In this document: positions 38,901 to 47,407 of the stretch, one piece after another | How positions within the stretch are numbered: position 1 is the stretch's first letter | Layout: every line of letters begins with the position of its first letter | NCBI GenBank assembly: GCA_913046365.1 | Contig: CAJWRM010000002.1 | Location: 114,815-178,814 of the forward strand | Reading direction: 5' to 3' | DNA: 64,000 nt | Source of the DNA: an uncultured Flavobacteriales bacterium | GTDB lineage: Bacteria > Bacteroidota > Bacteroidia > Flavobacteriales_D > Crocinitomicaceae | Notes under the pieces: model-generated | Database searches by the model: none | Told to the model about the DNA's origin: nothing | The model's input: only the letters and a program-made list of their open reading frames with translations | Program-made: the position numbers and the translations under genes

Positions 38901-39781
38901 GGGACTTAAAGCTGGCTTATGATGTTTGGGGTCCAACGGTTAATCAGGCACAGCAGATGGAAAAGTTTGGCGCACCAGGAGAGGTGACGATTTCAGGAAC
39001 AACCTTTACGTTTATAGAACCATACTTTGAGTGTATACCCAAGGGGAAAGTGAAAATTAAAGGTGGTATTGAGGTGGATATGTACGCTGTGCTAAAAATC
39101 AAGCCGGAGCTTTCGGAAAAAGGAAAAGGGTTGTTCCCAAATGAAAAGTTTAGTGAAATTGTTCAGCTCCATCATTTTAGCTCAATTAAGTATTATAAAA
39201 CCGAGCATTTTGTTTTGGATTATTTAAAGGCCGGGTTGTCAGATAAATTGCTTTATCATTCTGTTAACCATTCCATTGATGTTGTGCAGGCTGTTGAACG
39301 CATCGCGCTTTCTGAGGGAGTAACGGATGAAGGTTTATTCTTATTAAAGACAGCCGCGATTTTACACGATGCAGGTTTTGTAAAGCAGTATGAAAACAAT
39401 GAAAGTATAGGTGCTGAAATGGCGGCAGAGTGGCTGCCTAAATACGGCTATACAGAGCGACACATTAAGACAATAGTAGAACTTATACATGTGACTGAAA
39501 TTCCACATAGGCCAATTAATAAGCTACAGGAGATCATTTGTGATGCCGATCTTGATTACCTAGGACGTGATGATTTTGAGGAGATTTCCAATAGATTAAG
39601 ACTAGAACTTAGAGGTATGGGGAAAATAGATAGTGATCGTACTTGGGATAAGATTCAGGTAGACTTTTTGAAAAAGCACAAGTTCTTTACCAAAACATCA
39701 ATCGCCGCAAGAAGAAAGAAGAAGAAAGAAAACCTAAAGGTTGTAATGAAACGTTTGGATAAGAACGAATATCAAGATTAA
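35903..39781 (+). CDS. Propeller-type transmembrane sensor with class III adenylate cyclase and HD domain
   Basis: 1292 residues, GTG start. Signal peptide (1-18); periplasmic Reg_prop beta-propeller (about 20-670; repeats such as LWIGTQDGLNRFD and LWIGSDRGISSFD); Y_Y_Y module (about 700-770); membrane helix (about 778-797); coiled coil (about 800-860); cyclase domain (about 880-1065); HD domain (about 1110-1250). Cyclase metal ligands Asp894 (FTDVVGFT) and Asp938 (TIGDAYM), adenine-specifying Lys934 and Asp1007, and Asn1014 are present, but the transition-state Arg is Gln1018 (VNQAQQM). The HD domain has His1119, His1123, His1155-Asp1156 (LHDAG) and Asp1214 (DADLDYLG). The signal sensed is unknown; cAMP synthesis with a built-in phosphohydrolase is an inference. 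Confidence 0.85.
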   Translation: MKKLVFLIIFVPCFAWAQSVYRFNNYTINNGLSQSTVNTILQDDNSALWIGTQDGLNRFDGDKFEIFNSDEEDGINNPFITSSAKTKDGKLWFGTHNGLTAYSPIKEEFQTYTPSNKKNLDISSISIGEGDDLWIATLNQGVFRFDSENNNFETLKWGNSTREINSATYVENSLIIHTSADELFIYNFPSNTLKKVRTDVLGFDDFEILNITIASDSNIYLGSNVGVFQLDIKSHCLLREFQNYPELQNIQVKNICLSQGQWFFASAANGLYTIDERGDLINSTQDMFQKSALMYNELNVLFEDKNKKLWIGSDRGISSFDPKYSGFIGVGPGANPKKSLPSPNVWTFTEDKSGDYLFVGTDIGMSRLDRRTGIFEHFNRLNKNEASYKVLSSCAIDSNTVLAGFEDGLFKLEINGDQSFEYTRLNYVNPIILSKYNRLYGIESLDEENYLLATKAAAFLYNIKTGNSVRFEHNINLPQESLSPGICRVVYKDRKGRVWFATSAGGINMLVKNESGNYIIQPPPINKKILEVTQDYAMAICDDEKGNLYVGTSGSGMLYVDFDSGEIKKIDKKSGLPNNTIYGVLNDGKRIWISTNKGIASYNPLNADVKSYLEVNGLVSNEFNSNAFFNSSNGELFFGSIYGYNVFKPDELNVENTEQEVIITKFKLNNGWLKPGQVGSPLKQPIAKTSFIELPYTDRSFTIRFQTSDLSNPELTHFKYELIGSGSNESFIEKNREITFNSLSPGDYQLKIYAKLGEGSWSKNPKVLEISILPPYWGTWWFWTIAALIISVLAFLFFKRRIESERREQVKLEIKVTERTREISNQKTRIEEQSKLLEAEKNNVVRQQELLQIEKDNAERWLANALPEEVVRELKVKGKVEANAFDKVTVMFTDVVGFTNISRRMRPSRLVKRLDILFRRFDELIQNNDLEKIKTIGDAYMCAGGIPIENSINPMNACIAALQIQDYMSKLKFDAIANHSDYWELRLGIHTGPVVAGIIGDLKLAYDVWGPTVNQAQQMEKFGAPGEVTISGTTFTFIEPYFECIPKGKVKIKGGIEVDMYAVLKIKPELSEKGKGLFPNEKFSEIVQLHHFSSIKYYKTEHFVLDYLKAGLSDKLLYHSVNHSIDVVQAVERIALSEGVTDEGLFLLKTAAILHDAGFVKQYENNESIGAEMAAEWLPKYGYTERHIKTIVELIHVTEIPHRPINKLQEIICDADLDYLGRDDFEEISNRLRLELRGMGKIDSDRTWDKIQVDFLKKHKFFTKTSIAARRKKKKENLKVVMKRLDKNEYQD

Positions 39782-40182
39782 ACAACGTCTTCGCAAAGTT
39801 CAATAAGCATACCATTTGTAGACTTTGGATGCAGAAAAGCTATTTTTTTATTGTCAGCTCCTACTTTAGGCGTCGTGTGTATCAGTGTAAATCCTTCTTC
39901 GGTTAAACGGGCTATTTCAAATTCAATGTCTTCAACATCCAACGCAAGGTGATGAAAGCCTTCTCGATTTTTTTCCAAGAACTTAGCAATTGAAGAGCTT
40001 GGATCCGTTGCTTCTAGCAACTCTATTTTTGATTCTCCTAGCTCAATAAAAATAGTTTTAACCGCTTCAGATTCTACAATTTCGGTTTTATACATTTTCT
40101 TACCAAGAAGCTTTTCAAAAACAGGAAGAGATGCCTCTATTGATGCTACAGCAATTCCAAGGTGTTCAATTTTTTTTATCAT
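39778..40182 (-). CDS. mce: Methylmalonyl-CoA epimerase
   Basis: Interconverts (R)- and (S)-methylmalonyl-CoA beside the B12-dependent mutase in propionate/odd-chain metabolism. The 134-residue vicinal-oxygen-chelate protein has metal ligands His7 (IEHLGIAV), His in GFHHLALDV and the C-terminal Glu in GMLIELCED. It overlaps the upstream gene by 4 nt and overlaps the cyclase gene tail to tail by 4 nt. The mutase genes are not in the window. Confidence 0.93.
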   Translation of the reverse strand: MIKKIEHLGIAVASIEASLPVFEKLLGKKMYKTEIVESEAVKTIFIELGESKIELLEATDPSSSIAKFLEKNREGFHHLALDVEDIEFEIARLTEEGFTLIHTTPKVGADNKKIAFLHPKSTNGMLIELCEDVV

Positions 40183-40985
40183 TCGCTGGCTTTTAAGAAC
40201 TTTTCACTTTTGTTATCGTAATTCATATAGTAGATCCCATTTACAATATTTCGACAATCCACATGGTCTGCGAATCCAACCTTTAAAAGGTTTCCAAAGG
40301 CATCAAAAACTTCGTACCGGGTCTTTTTTTTATAACCCTCAGAGTAGAAGAATATATCATCTCTTACACTTGTTGGTGTCATTGAAAACTCCTTAATACT
40401 TGATTCTTGAGTAACTTCTTTAGATATACGTTTTTCCCCTGAATTGTCGGTTTGTGTTACCCTGAATTTATTCACTCCTGAATGCAGGGGGACTTTAAAA
40501 GAGTATTTGTTTTTCGTTTCGCCTCCCTTTCCTCTAACCTGTCCAATACTCACCCAATGGTTCCATTTAAATTGTTCAATATCATAATCTAAAATACCAG
40601 TTTCATTTGTAGTTGACCATTCAAGAAATGTATTATCGCGCATGCGAATATCGGCGAGGATGAAGGTGCTCTCAGGCAAAAGGATTTCAGGATTAAGAAA
40701 TCGAGGTGTGCATCCCTCAAAGTGTTCGATAACCACAAAAACATCGGCCCCTACCTCAAGATTAAATAGACTGAAGTCAACTTCGAAGTTTGGAGATTGA
40801 ATAGACGCCGGAAGAACATCACCATTTACAGTGACTTTAATAATACAATAACCAAAGCCATCGACCTGCTTGGGATTTTTAATAAAAAGTTTGTCTCCTT
40901 GATATTGACCTTCAGTAGAAAGCAATTTGTATTGACCAAAAAGCAAAAATGGGATACTAAAAAAAAGAATTAAGACAAGTTTCAT
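40179..40985 (-). CDS. Secreted protein of unknown function with T9SS-like C-terminal region
   Basis: 268 residues with a signal peptide (to about LFGQ, residue 17). The middle (ILADIRMRDNTFLEWSTTNE) resembles the fibronectin-like module preceding T9SS tails in Bacteroidota. The last 60 residues (YEVFDAFGNLLKVGFADHVD, then IVNGIYYMNY) have the strand pattern of a type A sorting domain, though the end (KFLKASE) is slightly atypical. The stop overlaps the start of mce (4 nt). Confidence 0.6.
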   Translation of the reverse strand: MKLVLILFFSIPFLLFGQYKLLSTEGQYQGDKLFIKNPKQVDGFGYCIIKVTVNGDVLPASIQSPNFEVDFSLFNLEVGADVFVVIEHFEGCTPRFLNPEILLPESTFILADIRMRDNTFLEWSTTNETGILDYDIEQFKWNHWVSIGQVRGKGGETKNKYSFKVPLHSGVNKFRVTQTDNSGEKRISKEVTQESSIKEFSMTPTSVRDDIFFYSEGYKKKTRYEVFDAFGNLLKVGFADHVDCRNIVNGIYYMNYDNKSEKFLKASE

Positions 40986-41062
40986 TTAATGAAGGTACTT
41001 CAAAACAATATTAATGCCAATAAATCGAAAAAACAAGGTAAGGACAAATGGACATTAAAATG

Positions 41063-41070
41063 TATTTTTG
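41063..41070 (+). promoter_or_regulatory. -7 promoter element of hemJ
   Basis: TATTTTTG fits TAnnTTTG exactly and ends 4 nt before ATG 41075. This argues that the ATG at 41048, which lies upstream of the element, is not used and that the mRNA may be leaderless. Confidence 0.45.
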
Positions 41071-41074
41071 TACC

Positions 41075-41608
41075 ATGAGCTTTGATGTATTAAAATCATT
41101 ACATATCATTTTTGTTGTTTGTTGGTTTGCCGGTTTGTTTTATATGGTCAGATTGTTTATCTATCATAGGGAAGCTCAGCTTGGAGAAAAGGCTAAAAGA
41201 GATATTCTTTGTGAACAATTCGAAGTCATGGAAAAAAAGCTTTGGTGGATCATCACCACGCCGTCCATGTTTTTAACAACTATTTTTGGAGCTTGGATGA
41301 TTGTTTTGAATTATGAATATTATCTTTCTCAACCTTGGATGCACCTCAAACTTGGTTTTGTTCTCTTGTTAATTATCTACCATTTTTTTACGCAGAAAAT
41401 CATGTATAACATTCAACATGAGAAACTGGCTTGGTCAAGCACGAAGCTTCGGCTTTGGAATGAGTTAGCAACGTTGTTTTTAGTAGCAATTGTATTCATA
41501 GTAGTCTTAAAAAGTACGTTGAATTGGGTGTATGGAACTCTAGGTTTTTTTGCAGTTGGTATAGGCCTCATGATTGCTGTTCGAATTTATAAGAGATTTA
41601 GGTCTTAA
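41075..41608 (+). CDS. hemJ: Protoporphyrinogen IX oxidase HemJ
   Basis: Integral membrane enzyme oxidising protoporphyrinogen IX to protoporphyrin IX in heme synthesis. Family features in 177 residues: SLHIIFVVCWFAGLFYMVRL with the conserved His and Arg, MEKKLWWIITTPSM, and WMHLKLGFVLLLIIYHFF with the conserved Lys and His. Four to five membrane helices. I use ATG 41075 because family members begin just before the LHIIFVV helix; in-frame ATGs exist at 41048 and 41060. Product heme serves the cytochromes encoded at 1-9.8 kb. Confidence 0.88.
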   Translation: MSFDVLKSLHIIFVVCWFAGLFYMVRLFIYHREAQLGEKAKRDILCEQFEVMEKKLWWIITTPSMFLTTIFGAWMIVLNYEYYLSQPWMHLKLGFVLLLIIYHFFTQKIMYNIQHEKLAWSSTKLRLWNELATLFLVAIVFIVVLKSTLNWVYGTLGFFAVGIGLMIAVRIYKRFRS

Positions 41609-41637
41609 TTTCACCCCTAAATCTTCACTCATTTGTA

Positions 41638-41667
41638 TTGTTTCTTTTAAAAGTTTAGTTACCTTTG
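41638..41667 (+). promoter_or_regulatory. Promoter of the atp operon (-33 TTG, 19-nt spacer, -7 TACCTTTG)
   Basis: TTG at 41638-41640 and TACCTTTG at 41660-41667 match the Bacteroidota consensus. The atpB start codon is 29 nt beyond the -7 element, giving a leader of about 20-25 nt. Confidence 0.65.
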
Positions 41668-41696
41668 CCCAAAATTTTTGAAAAGACATTTTTAAC

Positions 41697-42797
41697 GTGA
41701 AAAAAGCACTGAACAATATCTTAATTGCACTCGTTTTTTCAATGACTTCTTTTGCCACCTTGGCGAATGAGCATGGAAAAGAAAGTCATGATGAAAAAGA
41801 ATTTGATGTAAGCGAGATGATTATGCATCACGTCAAAGACGCCCATGAATGGCACCTATGGGGCCCAGAGCATGGCGGAACAGCGATTTATCTACCTGTA
41901 ATTATTAAAACTGATGAAGGGATTAAAACCTTCTCATCTTCGCACCTTTACCATGGTGAGATAATTCATGAAGGAGAAAATCATTACTACAAAGGAGTTG
42001 GTCCAGCGGAAGGTTTTGGAATGTTCCATGAGAAAATATACGCCTTAGATGAGCACGGAGCGCTTCATTTTGAAGACGGTCATGTTCATGGCAATATAAA
42101 GCCAATGGATTTTTCAATAACCAAAAATGTTACCTCCCTTTTTATTGGTTCATTTTTGGTGTTTATCATTATGTTTTCATGTGCAAGGTTTTACAAAAAA
42201 AACGGTGCTGTCGCGCCAAAAGGGATCGCCAAATTTATGGAACCGATTATATTGTTTGTTCAAGATGATATTGCTAAGGCAAACATTAATGAAAAGAAGT
42301 ACAAAAAGTTCGTTCCATTTTTGTTGACCATATTTTTCTTTATTTGGATCAACAATTTACTTGGAATGATTCCAATATTCCCTGGGAGTGCCAACCTCAC
42401 TGGAAATATTTCAGTTACATTCTTCTTGGCTGCTTTGACCTTGGTCATCATACTAGTGAATGGTAATAAAAACTATTGGGGACATATTTTTGCTCCTCCA
42501 GGAGTTCCCAAACTTTTACTTCCCATTATGATCCCTATCGAAATCGTTGGGATTTTTACAAAACCTTTTGCTTTAATGATTCGTTTGTTTGCCAATATCA
42601 CGGCAGGACATATCATCATTCTTGCATTGATTTCCATCATCTTTATAAACAAGAACGTAGCATGGGGAGCTTTGTCTGTTCCTATGGCTTTGTTTATATC
42701 GATATTGGAGCTTTTGGTAGCCGCTCTTCAAGCATATTTATTTGCGATGTTATCGGCTTTATTTATCGGTGCTGCTGTTGAAGAGGCGCACCATTAA
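41697..42797 (+). CDS. atpB: ATP synthase Fo subunit a
   Basis: Proton-channel subunit of F-type ATP synthase, 366 residues, GTG start. It has an N-terminal signal-like segment and a His/Glu-rich extramembrane extension (about 25-130), as usual in Bacteroidota. The essential Arg lies in FALMIRLFANITAGHIIILA; the last helices contain ELLVAALQAYLFAMLSALFI. First gene of atpB-E-F-H-A-G. Confidence 0.95.
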   Translation: MKKALNNILIALVFSMTSFATLANEHGKESHDEKEFDVSEMIMHHVKDAHEWHLWGPEHGGTAIYLPVIIKTDEGIKTFSSSHLYHGEIIHEGENHYYKGVGPAEGFGMFHEKIYALDEHGALHFEDGHVHGNIKPMDFSITKNVTSLFIGSFLVFIIMFSCARFYKKNGAVAPKGIAKFMEPIILFVQDDIAKANINEKKYKKFVPFLLTIFFFIWINNLLGMIPIFPGSANLTGNISVTFFLAALTLVIILVNGNKNYWGHIFAPPGVPKLLLPIMIPIEIVGIFTKPFALMIRLFANITAGHIIILALISIIFINKNVAWGALSVPMALFISILELLVAALQAYLFAMLSALFIGAAVEEAHH

Positions 42798-42811
42798 TTA
42801 GTAATTTTTAA

Positions 42812-43039
<228 letters not shown>

Positions 43040-43050
43040 TAATTAGAATG

Positions 43051-43086
43051 AATTCTGCTGCTACGGTTGGTAGCGGCAGAATTTTT
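43051..43086 (+). terminator. Terminator-like hairpin between atpE and atpF
   Basis: Arms of 14 nt (43051-43064 and 43070-43083) pair throughout with one G-U wobble around a GGTTG loop and run into a short T tract. It sits inside the atp operon, 20 nt before the atpF start. A partial terminator or 3'-stabilising hairpin here would raise atpE mRNA over the downstream genes. Confidence 0.7.
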
Positions 43087-43105
43087 AAAATTTAAATTAA
43101 AAGAA

Positions 43106-43600
43106 ATGGATTTAGTATTACCAGATTTTGGATTGTTGTTTTGGACAGGACTTGTTTTCTGCTCCTTACTTTTCTTGTTAGCGAAATACGCTTGGAAGCC
43201 AATTCTTAATGCCGTAAACGATCGTGGAAATAGTATCGCAGAGGCATTAGAGCTTGCTGAAAAAACAAGAGAGGAGATGAAATCCTTGAAAGCCGAAAAT
43301 GATAAGATTTTAAAAGCGGCCAAAGCCGAACGTGATGAAATTTTAAAAGACGCGAAGCAGACGTCTAACGAAATGATAGAAGCCGCCAAGGGTAAGTCAA
43401 AAGAGGAAGCTCAGAAAATTGTAGATTCCGCCAGAGATTCAATTCGTTCAGAGAAAGCCGCAGCGATGGCCGAGCTCAAAACGCATGTTGCGGCCTTGTC
43501 ATTAGAGATCGCAGAGAAAGTTGTTAGAGCAGAACTATCATCTGACGAAAAGCAAAAAGCGCTTGCCAATAATTTGGCTTCAGACATTAATATGAATTAA
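43106..43600 (+). CDS. atpF: ATP synthase Fo subunit b
   Basis: Peripheral stalk subunit: one membrane helix (FGLLFWTGLVFCSLLFLLA) then a long charged coiled coil (NDRGNSIAEALELAEKTREE through the C-terminus). 164 residues from ATG 43106; the frame extends 13 codons upstream through the hairpin, which is not needed for a normal b subunit. Ends 2 nt before atpH. Confidence 0.94.
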   Translation: MDLVLPDFGLLFWTGLVFCSLLFLLAKYAWKPILNAVNDRGNSIAEALELAEKTREEMKSLKAENDKILKAAKAERDEILKDAKQTSNEMIEAAKGKSKEEAQKIVDSARDSIRSEKAAAMAELKTHVAALSLEIAEKVVRAELSSDEKQKALANNLASDINMN

Positions 43601-43602
43601 TC

Positions 43603-44136
43603 ATGAGATCAACGAAGTCAGCAATCCGATATGCCAAAGCAATTTTAGAATTGTCTTCAGAATCTAATTCTGTTGAACAAGTTGCTGCTGATATGGAGCG
43701 TATTATTGTGGCAGGAAACGAAACAGCAGATTTTCAAATATTTTTGAATTCACCTGTGATTAAAACCGATAAAAAAATTGACATTTTAAAGGTTCTGTTT
43801 TCGGAATTTACAGAGCTTACAATGTCTTTCGTTGAATTAATAACAAAGAACAAAAGAGAGTATCTTCTCACTGAAATTGCTAGCTCTTTTGTTAGTTTAC
43901 TAAAAAAACAAAACGGAATTGTACCCGTTTCAGTTACAAGTGCTGTTAAACTTGAAAAAGAAACCCTCGCTCAGATCCTGGATAAACTGAAGTCTCATGT
44001 TGACGGAGATTTTGAGGTTACTGAAGAGGTAGATCCATCCTTAATAGGGGGGTTTGTTGTAAGAATGGATGATAAGCAAATTGATGCTTCCATTGCTTCA
44101 CAATTGAATAGAATGAAAATAGAATTGGCTAATTAA
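43603..44136 (+). CDS. atpH: ATP synthase F1 subunit delta
   Basis: Joins the peripheral stalk to the F1 head. 177 residues with the OSCP/delta N-domain (KSAIRYAKAILELSSES) and the C-terminal signature VDPSLIGGFVVRMDDKQIDA. Sits between atpF and atpA in standard order. Confidence 0.94.
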   Translation: MRSTKSAIRYAKAILELSSESNSVEQVAADMERIIVAGNETADFQIFLNSPVIKTDKKIDILKVLFSEFTELTMSFVELITKNKREYLLTEIASSFVSLLKKQNGIVPVSVTSAVKLEKETLAQILDKLKSHVDGDFEVTEEVDPSLIGGFVVRMDDKQIDASIASQLNRMKIELAN

Positions 44137-44156
44137 TTTTTTAAAAAACAAATAAC

Positions 44157-45731
44157 ATGGCAGATATTAAACCAGCAGAGGTTTCAGCAATTTTGAGAGA
44201 GCAGCTTTCGGGCTTTCGCTCTGAAGCGGAGTTGCAAGAAGTAGGAACTGTACTGCAAGTTGGAGATGGTATTGCGAGAATCTATGGATTGACAGGTGTT
44301 CAATACGGTGAATTGATTGAATTTGACGGCGGAATGCAAGGGATTGCATTGAACCTTGAGGAAGACAACGTTGGAGCAGTACTTTTAGGAAAGTCTTCTA
44401 GTGTTAAAGAAGGAGATACAGTCCGTCGTCTCGGTAAGATCGCCTCCGTTGAAGTTGGTGAAGGTATCGTTGGTCGTGTTGTAAATACGCTTGGCGAACC
44501 GATTGATGGTAAAGGACCTATTCAAGGAGATTTGCACAATATGCCGATTGAAAGAAAGGCTCCTGGTGTTATTTTCCGTCAACCAGTAAATGAGCCACTT
44601 CAAACGGGAATTAAAGCCGTTGACTCTATGATCCCTATTGGAAGAGGTCAAAGAGAGTTAATTATTGGCGACCGTCAAACGGGTAAAACTACTGTTGCAA
44701 TTGATACGATTATCAATCAGAAAGAATTTTATGACAGAGGTGAACCTGTTTATTGTATCTATGTTGCGATTGGTCAAAAAGGCTCGACAGTTGCTGGAAT
44801 TGTTAAAAAATTAGAAGATGCTGGAGCAATGGCGTATACGACTATTGTTGCAGCAAATGCTTCGGACCCTGCTCCTATGCAGTTTTACGCACCTATGACT
44901 GGGGCAGCTATTGGTGAGTATTTTAGAGATACTGGTAGACCGGGATTGATTATTTATGACGATTTATCAAAACAAGCAGTTGCTTACCGTGAGGTATCAC
45001 TTCTTTTAAGAAGACCTCCAGGTCGTGAAGCATACCCAGGAGATGTATTTTATCTTCATTCAAGATTACTTGAGAGAGCGGCAAAAGTCATTTCTGATGA
45101 TAATATAGCAAAAGAGATGAATGATCTACCTGAATCATTGAAGTCAAAAGTGAAAGGCGGTGGTTCTCTAACAGCACTTCCAATTATTGAAACACAAGCG
45201 GGTGACGTCTCTGCTTACATTCCTACAAACGTAATTTCGATTACAGATGGTCAAATTTTCTTAGAGTCCGATTTGTTTAATTCTGGTATTCGTCCTGCAA
45301 TTAACGTAGGTATCTCTGTTTCTCGTGTTGGAGGTTCTGCTCAAATTAAATCGATGAAAAAGGTTGCAGGTACCTTGAAGTTAGACCAAGCTCAATACAG
45401 AGAGCTCGAGGCATTTGCAAAGTTTGGATCTGATTTGGATGCGGCTACAAAATCTGTTTTGGATAAAGGAGCTCGTAATGTCGAAATCTTAAAGCAAAGA
45501 GAAGGGGATCCATTTACCGTTGAAAGACAAATTGCAATTATTTATGTTGGTACAAAAGGTCTTATTCAAAATGTTCCAATTAATAAGGTGAAGGATTTCG
45601 AAAATGAATATTTAGATTTCTTGGAGGCAAAACATTCAGATGTTATGGCTTCATTAAAGTCAGGTAAATACACAGACGAAAACACTGCGGTACTTGAAAA
45701 AGTAGCCAAAGAACTTGCAAGTAAATATTAA
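44157..45731 (+). CDS. atpA: ATP synthase F1 subunit alpha
   Basis: Non-catalytic nucleotide-binding subunit of F1, 524 residues. P-loop [13 protein letters not shown] near residues 170-182, [20 protein letters not shown] with the [20 protein letters not shown] signature, and the Arg finger in [15 protein letters not shown]. Followed after 30 nt by atpG. The beta and epsilon genes (atpD, atpC) are not here; in Bacteroidota they usually form a separate operon. Confidence 0.97.
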   Translation: MADIKPAEVSAILREQLSGFRSEAELQEVGTVLQVGDGIARIYGLTGVQYGELIEFDGGMQGIALNLEEDNVGAVLLGKSSSVKEGDTVRRLGKIASVEVGEGIVGRVVNTLGEPIDGKGPIQGDLHNMPIERKAPGVIFRQPVNEPLQTGIKAVDSMIPIGRGQRELIIGDRQTGKTTVAIDTIINQKEFYDRGEPVYCIYVAIGQKGSTVAGIVKKLEDAGAMAYTTIVAANASDPAPMQFYAPMTGAAIGEYFRDTGRPGLIIYDDLSKQAVAYREVSLLLRRPPGREAYPGDVFYLHSRLLERAAKVISDDNIAKEMNDLPESLKSKVKGGGSLTALPIIETQAGDVSAYIPTNVISITDGQIFLESDLFNSGIRPAINVGISVSRVGGSAQIKSMKKVAGTLKLDQAQYRELEAFAKFGSDLDAATKSVLDKGARNVEILKQREGDPFTVERQIAIIYVGTKGLIQNVPINKVKDFENEYLDFLEAKHSDVMASLKSGKYTDENTAVLEKVAKELASKY

Positions 45732-45761
45732 GTAAAAGCATAACTCAAAAAAAGGTTATCG

Positions 45762-46643
45762 ATGGCAAACTTAAAGGAGATACGAAATAGAATTTCATCC
45801 GTAGGGTCTACAATGCAGATTACTTCTGCAATGAAAATGGTTTCTGCGGCAAAATTAAAAAGAGCTCAAGATGCAATTGTGCAAATGAGACCGTATGCTG
45901 TTAAGCTAAAAGAAATCCTAACAAATTTGAGTGCGACACTTGACCTTTCTGAAAATGCATTTTCAGAAGACCGTGAGGGAGGTAAAACATTGGTTGTGGG
46001 AATTACCTCAAATCGAGGTTTGTGTGGAGGGTTCAATAACAATATTGTGAAGAACATTAACCATACGATTGCGACGGAATTTAATAATTCTACCGATGTT
46101 CATGTGATGTGTTTGGGTAAAAAGATTAGAGACGTGTATAAAAGATCTGATCGTTTTTTTACCAATGATTTTCTTACTGAGCGTGAAGATGTATATGCTG
46201 ACCTAAGTTTCGAGAATGTTTCTGAGATTGCTAACGAATTAATGGAACTTTATAAAACTGGTGAGTTCAATCGCATTTATGTAGTTTATAACCGTTTTGT
46301 GAATGCAGCAACTCAGAAGGTTGAAATGGAGCAGTTTCTTCCAATTCAAGCGCCAGAGTCGAGCGAGGATTCAACGGGTACTGGTGACTATATCTTTGAA
46401 CCATCTAAAGAAGAAATCATTGAGGATTTAATTCCAAAGTCTCTTAAGGTCCAACTATTCAAGGCTCTTTTAGATTCGAATGCAGCGGAGCATGGTGCGC
46501 GTATGACTGCTATGCACAAAGCAACCGATAATGCAAGCGAGCTTCAAAAGGAGCTTAAGCTGAGCTATAATAAAGCACGTCAAGCAGCAATTACAAATGA
46601 AATTTTGGAGATTGTTGGTGGAGCGGAAGCTTTGAATGCTTAA
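45762..46643 (+). CDS. atpG: ATP synthase F1 subunit gamma
   Basis: Central rotor shaft of F1, 293 residues. The N-terminal helix (KEIRNRISSVGSTMQITSAM) and the C-terminal helix (KATDNASELQKELKLSYNKA then RQAAITNEILEIVGGAEAL) form the conserved coiled coil; SNRGLCGGFN is the family motif. Last ATP synthase gene of this operon. Confidence 0.96.
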   Translation: MANLKEIRNRISSVGSTMQITSAMKMVSAAKLKRAQDAIVQMRPYAVKLKEILTNLSATLDLSENAFSEDREGGKTLVVGITSNRGLCGGFNNNIVKNINHTIATEFNNSTDVHVMCLGKKIRDVYKRSDRFFTNDFLTEREDVYADLSFENVSEIANELMELYKTGEFNRIYVVYNRFVNAATQKVEMEQFLPIQAPESSEDSTGTGDYIFEPSKEEIIEDLIPKSLKVQLFKALLDSNAAEHGARMTAMHKATDNASELQKELKLSYNKARQAAITNEILEIVGGAEALNA

Positions 46644-46663
46644 ATTAGTGTAAAATATGCTTT

Positions 46664-47299
46664 ATGGATACCAATATCAAAGTCCTTATTGTAGACGATC
46701 ATAAACTAATTAGTGAAGCATGGTCATCTCTTTTAAAAGATGCTCCAAATATCACAGTAGTAGGAACAGCAGACAACGAAGATGATGCCTATACCATGTC
46801 AATGCAGCATAAGCCAGACATCGTATTAATGGATATTAATTTGGGAGAGGGTAGCGGTTTTGATGCGACAGAAAAAATTAATGATAGTTTACCTAAAACC
46901 CGTGTAATCGGTCTTTCTCTGCATGACGATATTACCTACGTGAAAAAGTTTCTCTCTATAGGTGCTAAGGGATATCTAACAAAAAACACTTCGAAAAGTG
47001 AATTGGTTGAGGCCATTCATGCAGTTTACAAAGGAGAAACCTTCATCGCATCTGACATCAAGGATAGATATTTTACTTCACTTTTAAACGTTGATTCTGA
47101 GGCAAAAAAAGAATTGACAATGAAGGAAATTGAAATTGTCAAGCATATCGCCAAAGGACTTACTTCTAAAGAAATTGCCGAAAAGCTCTTCATTTCACAC
47201 AGAACAGTAGAGACCCACAGACACAACATTCTTAAAAAGTTAGACATGCCAAATTCTGCGCAGCTCAGTAGCTGGGCAAAGGATAAGGGTTACGTTTAA
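46664..47299 (+). CDS. LuxR-type (NarL/FixJ) response regulator
   Basis: 211-residue DNA-binding response regulator. Receiver domain with acidic pocket Asp11-Asp12, phosphoacceptor Asp57 (VLMDINLGEGSG) and the conserved Lys in LTKNTSK; C-terminal HTH (ELTMKEIEIVKHIAKGLTSK, then ISHRTVETHRHNILKKL). It begins 20 nt after atpG in the same direction with no visible promoter, so it may be read from the atp operon. No partner histidine kinase lies nearby. Confidence 0.92.
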   Translation: MDTNIKVLIVDDHKLISEAWSSLLKDAPNITVVGTADNEDDAYTMSMQHKPDIVLMDINLGEGSGFDATEKINDSLPKTRVIGLSLHDDITYVKKFLSIGAKGYLTKNTSKSELVEAIHAVYKGETFIASDIKDRYFTSLLNVDSEAKKELTMKEIEIVKHIAKGLTSKEIAEKLFISHRTVETHRHNILKKLDMPNSAQLSSWAKDKGYV

Positions 47300-47407
47300 G
47301 GAAGCTATCCAAGTCTTACTTTTCTGAAATATTTCTGAAGATTTATCGTTTTAATTCAGCTACTGAAACGAATTCTTCACCCTTCGTTTATATTATAAAC
47401 AAGCTTT

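Noticed and set aside
41048-41074. Upstream ATG for hemJ
   Set aside because: It lies upstream of an exact -7 promoter element and adds residues not seen at the start of HemJ proteins; ATG 41075 fits better.
43067-43105. Longer atpF start
   Set aside because: The extra 13 codons run through the right arm of the atpE-atpF hairpin; normal b subunits start at the MDLVLPDFG position.
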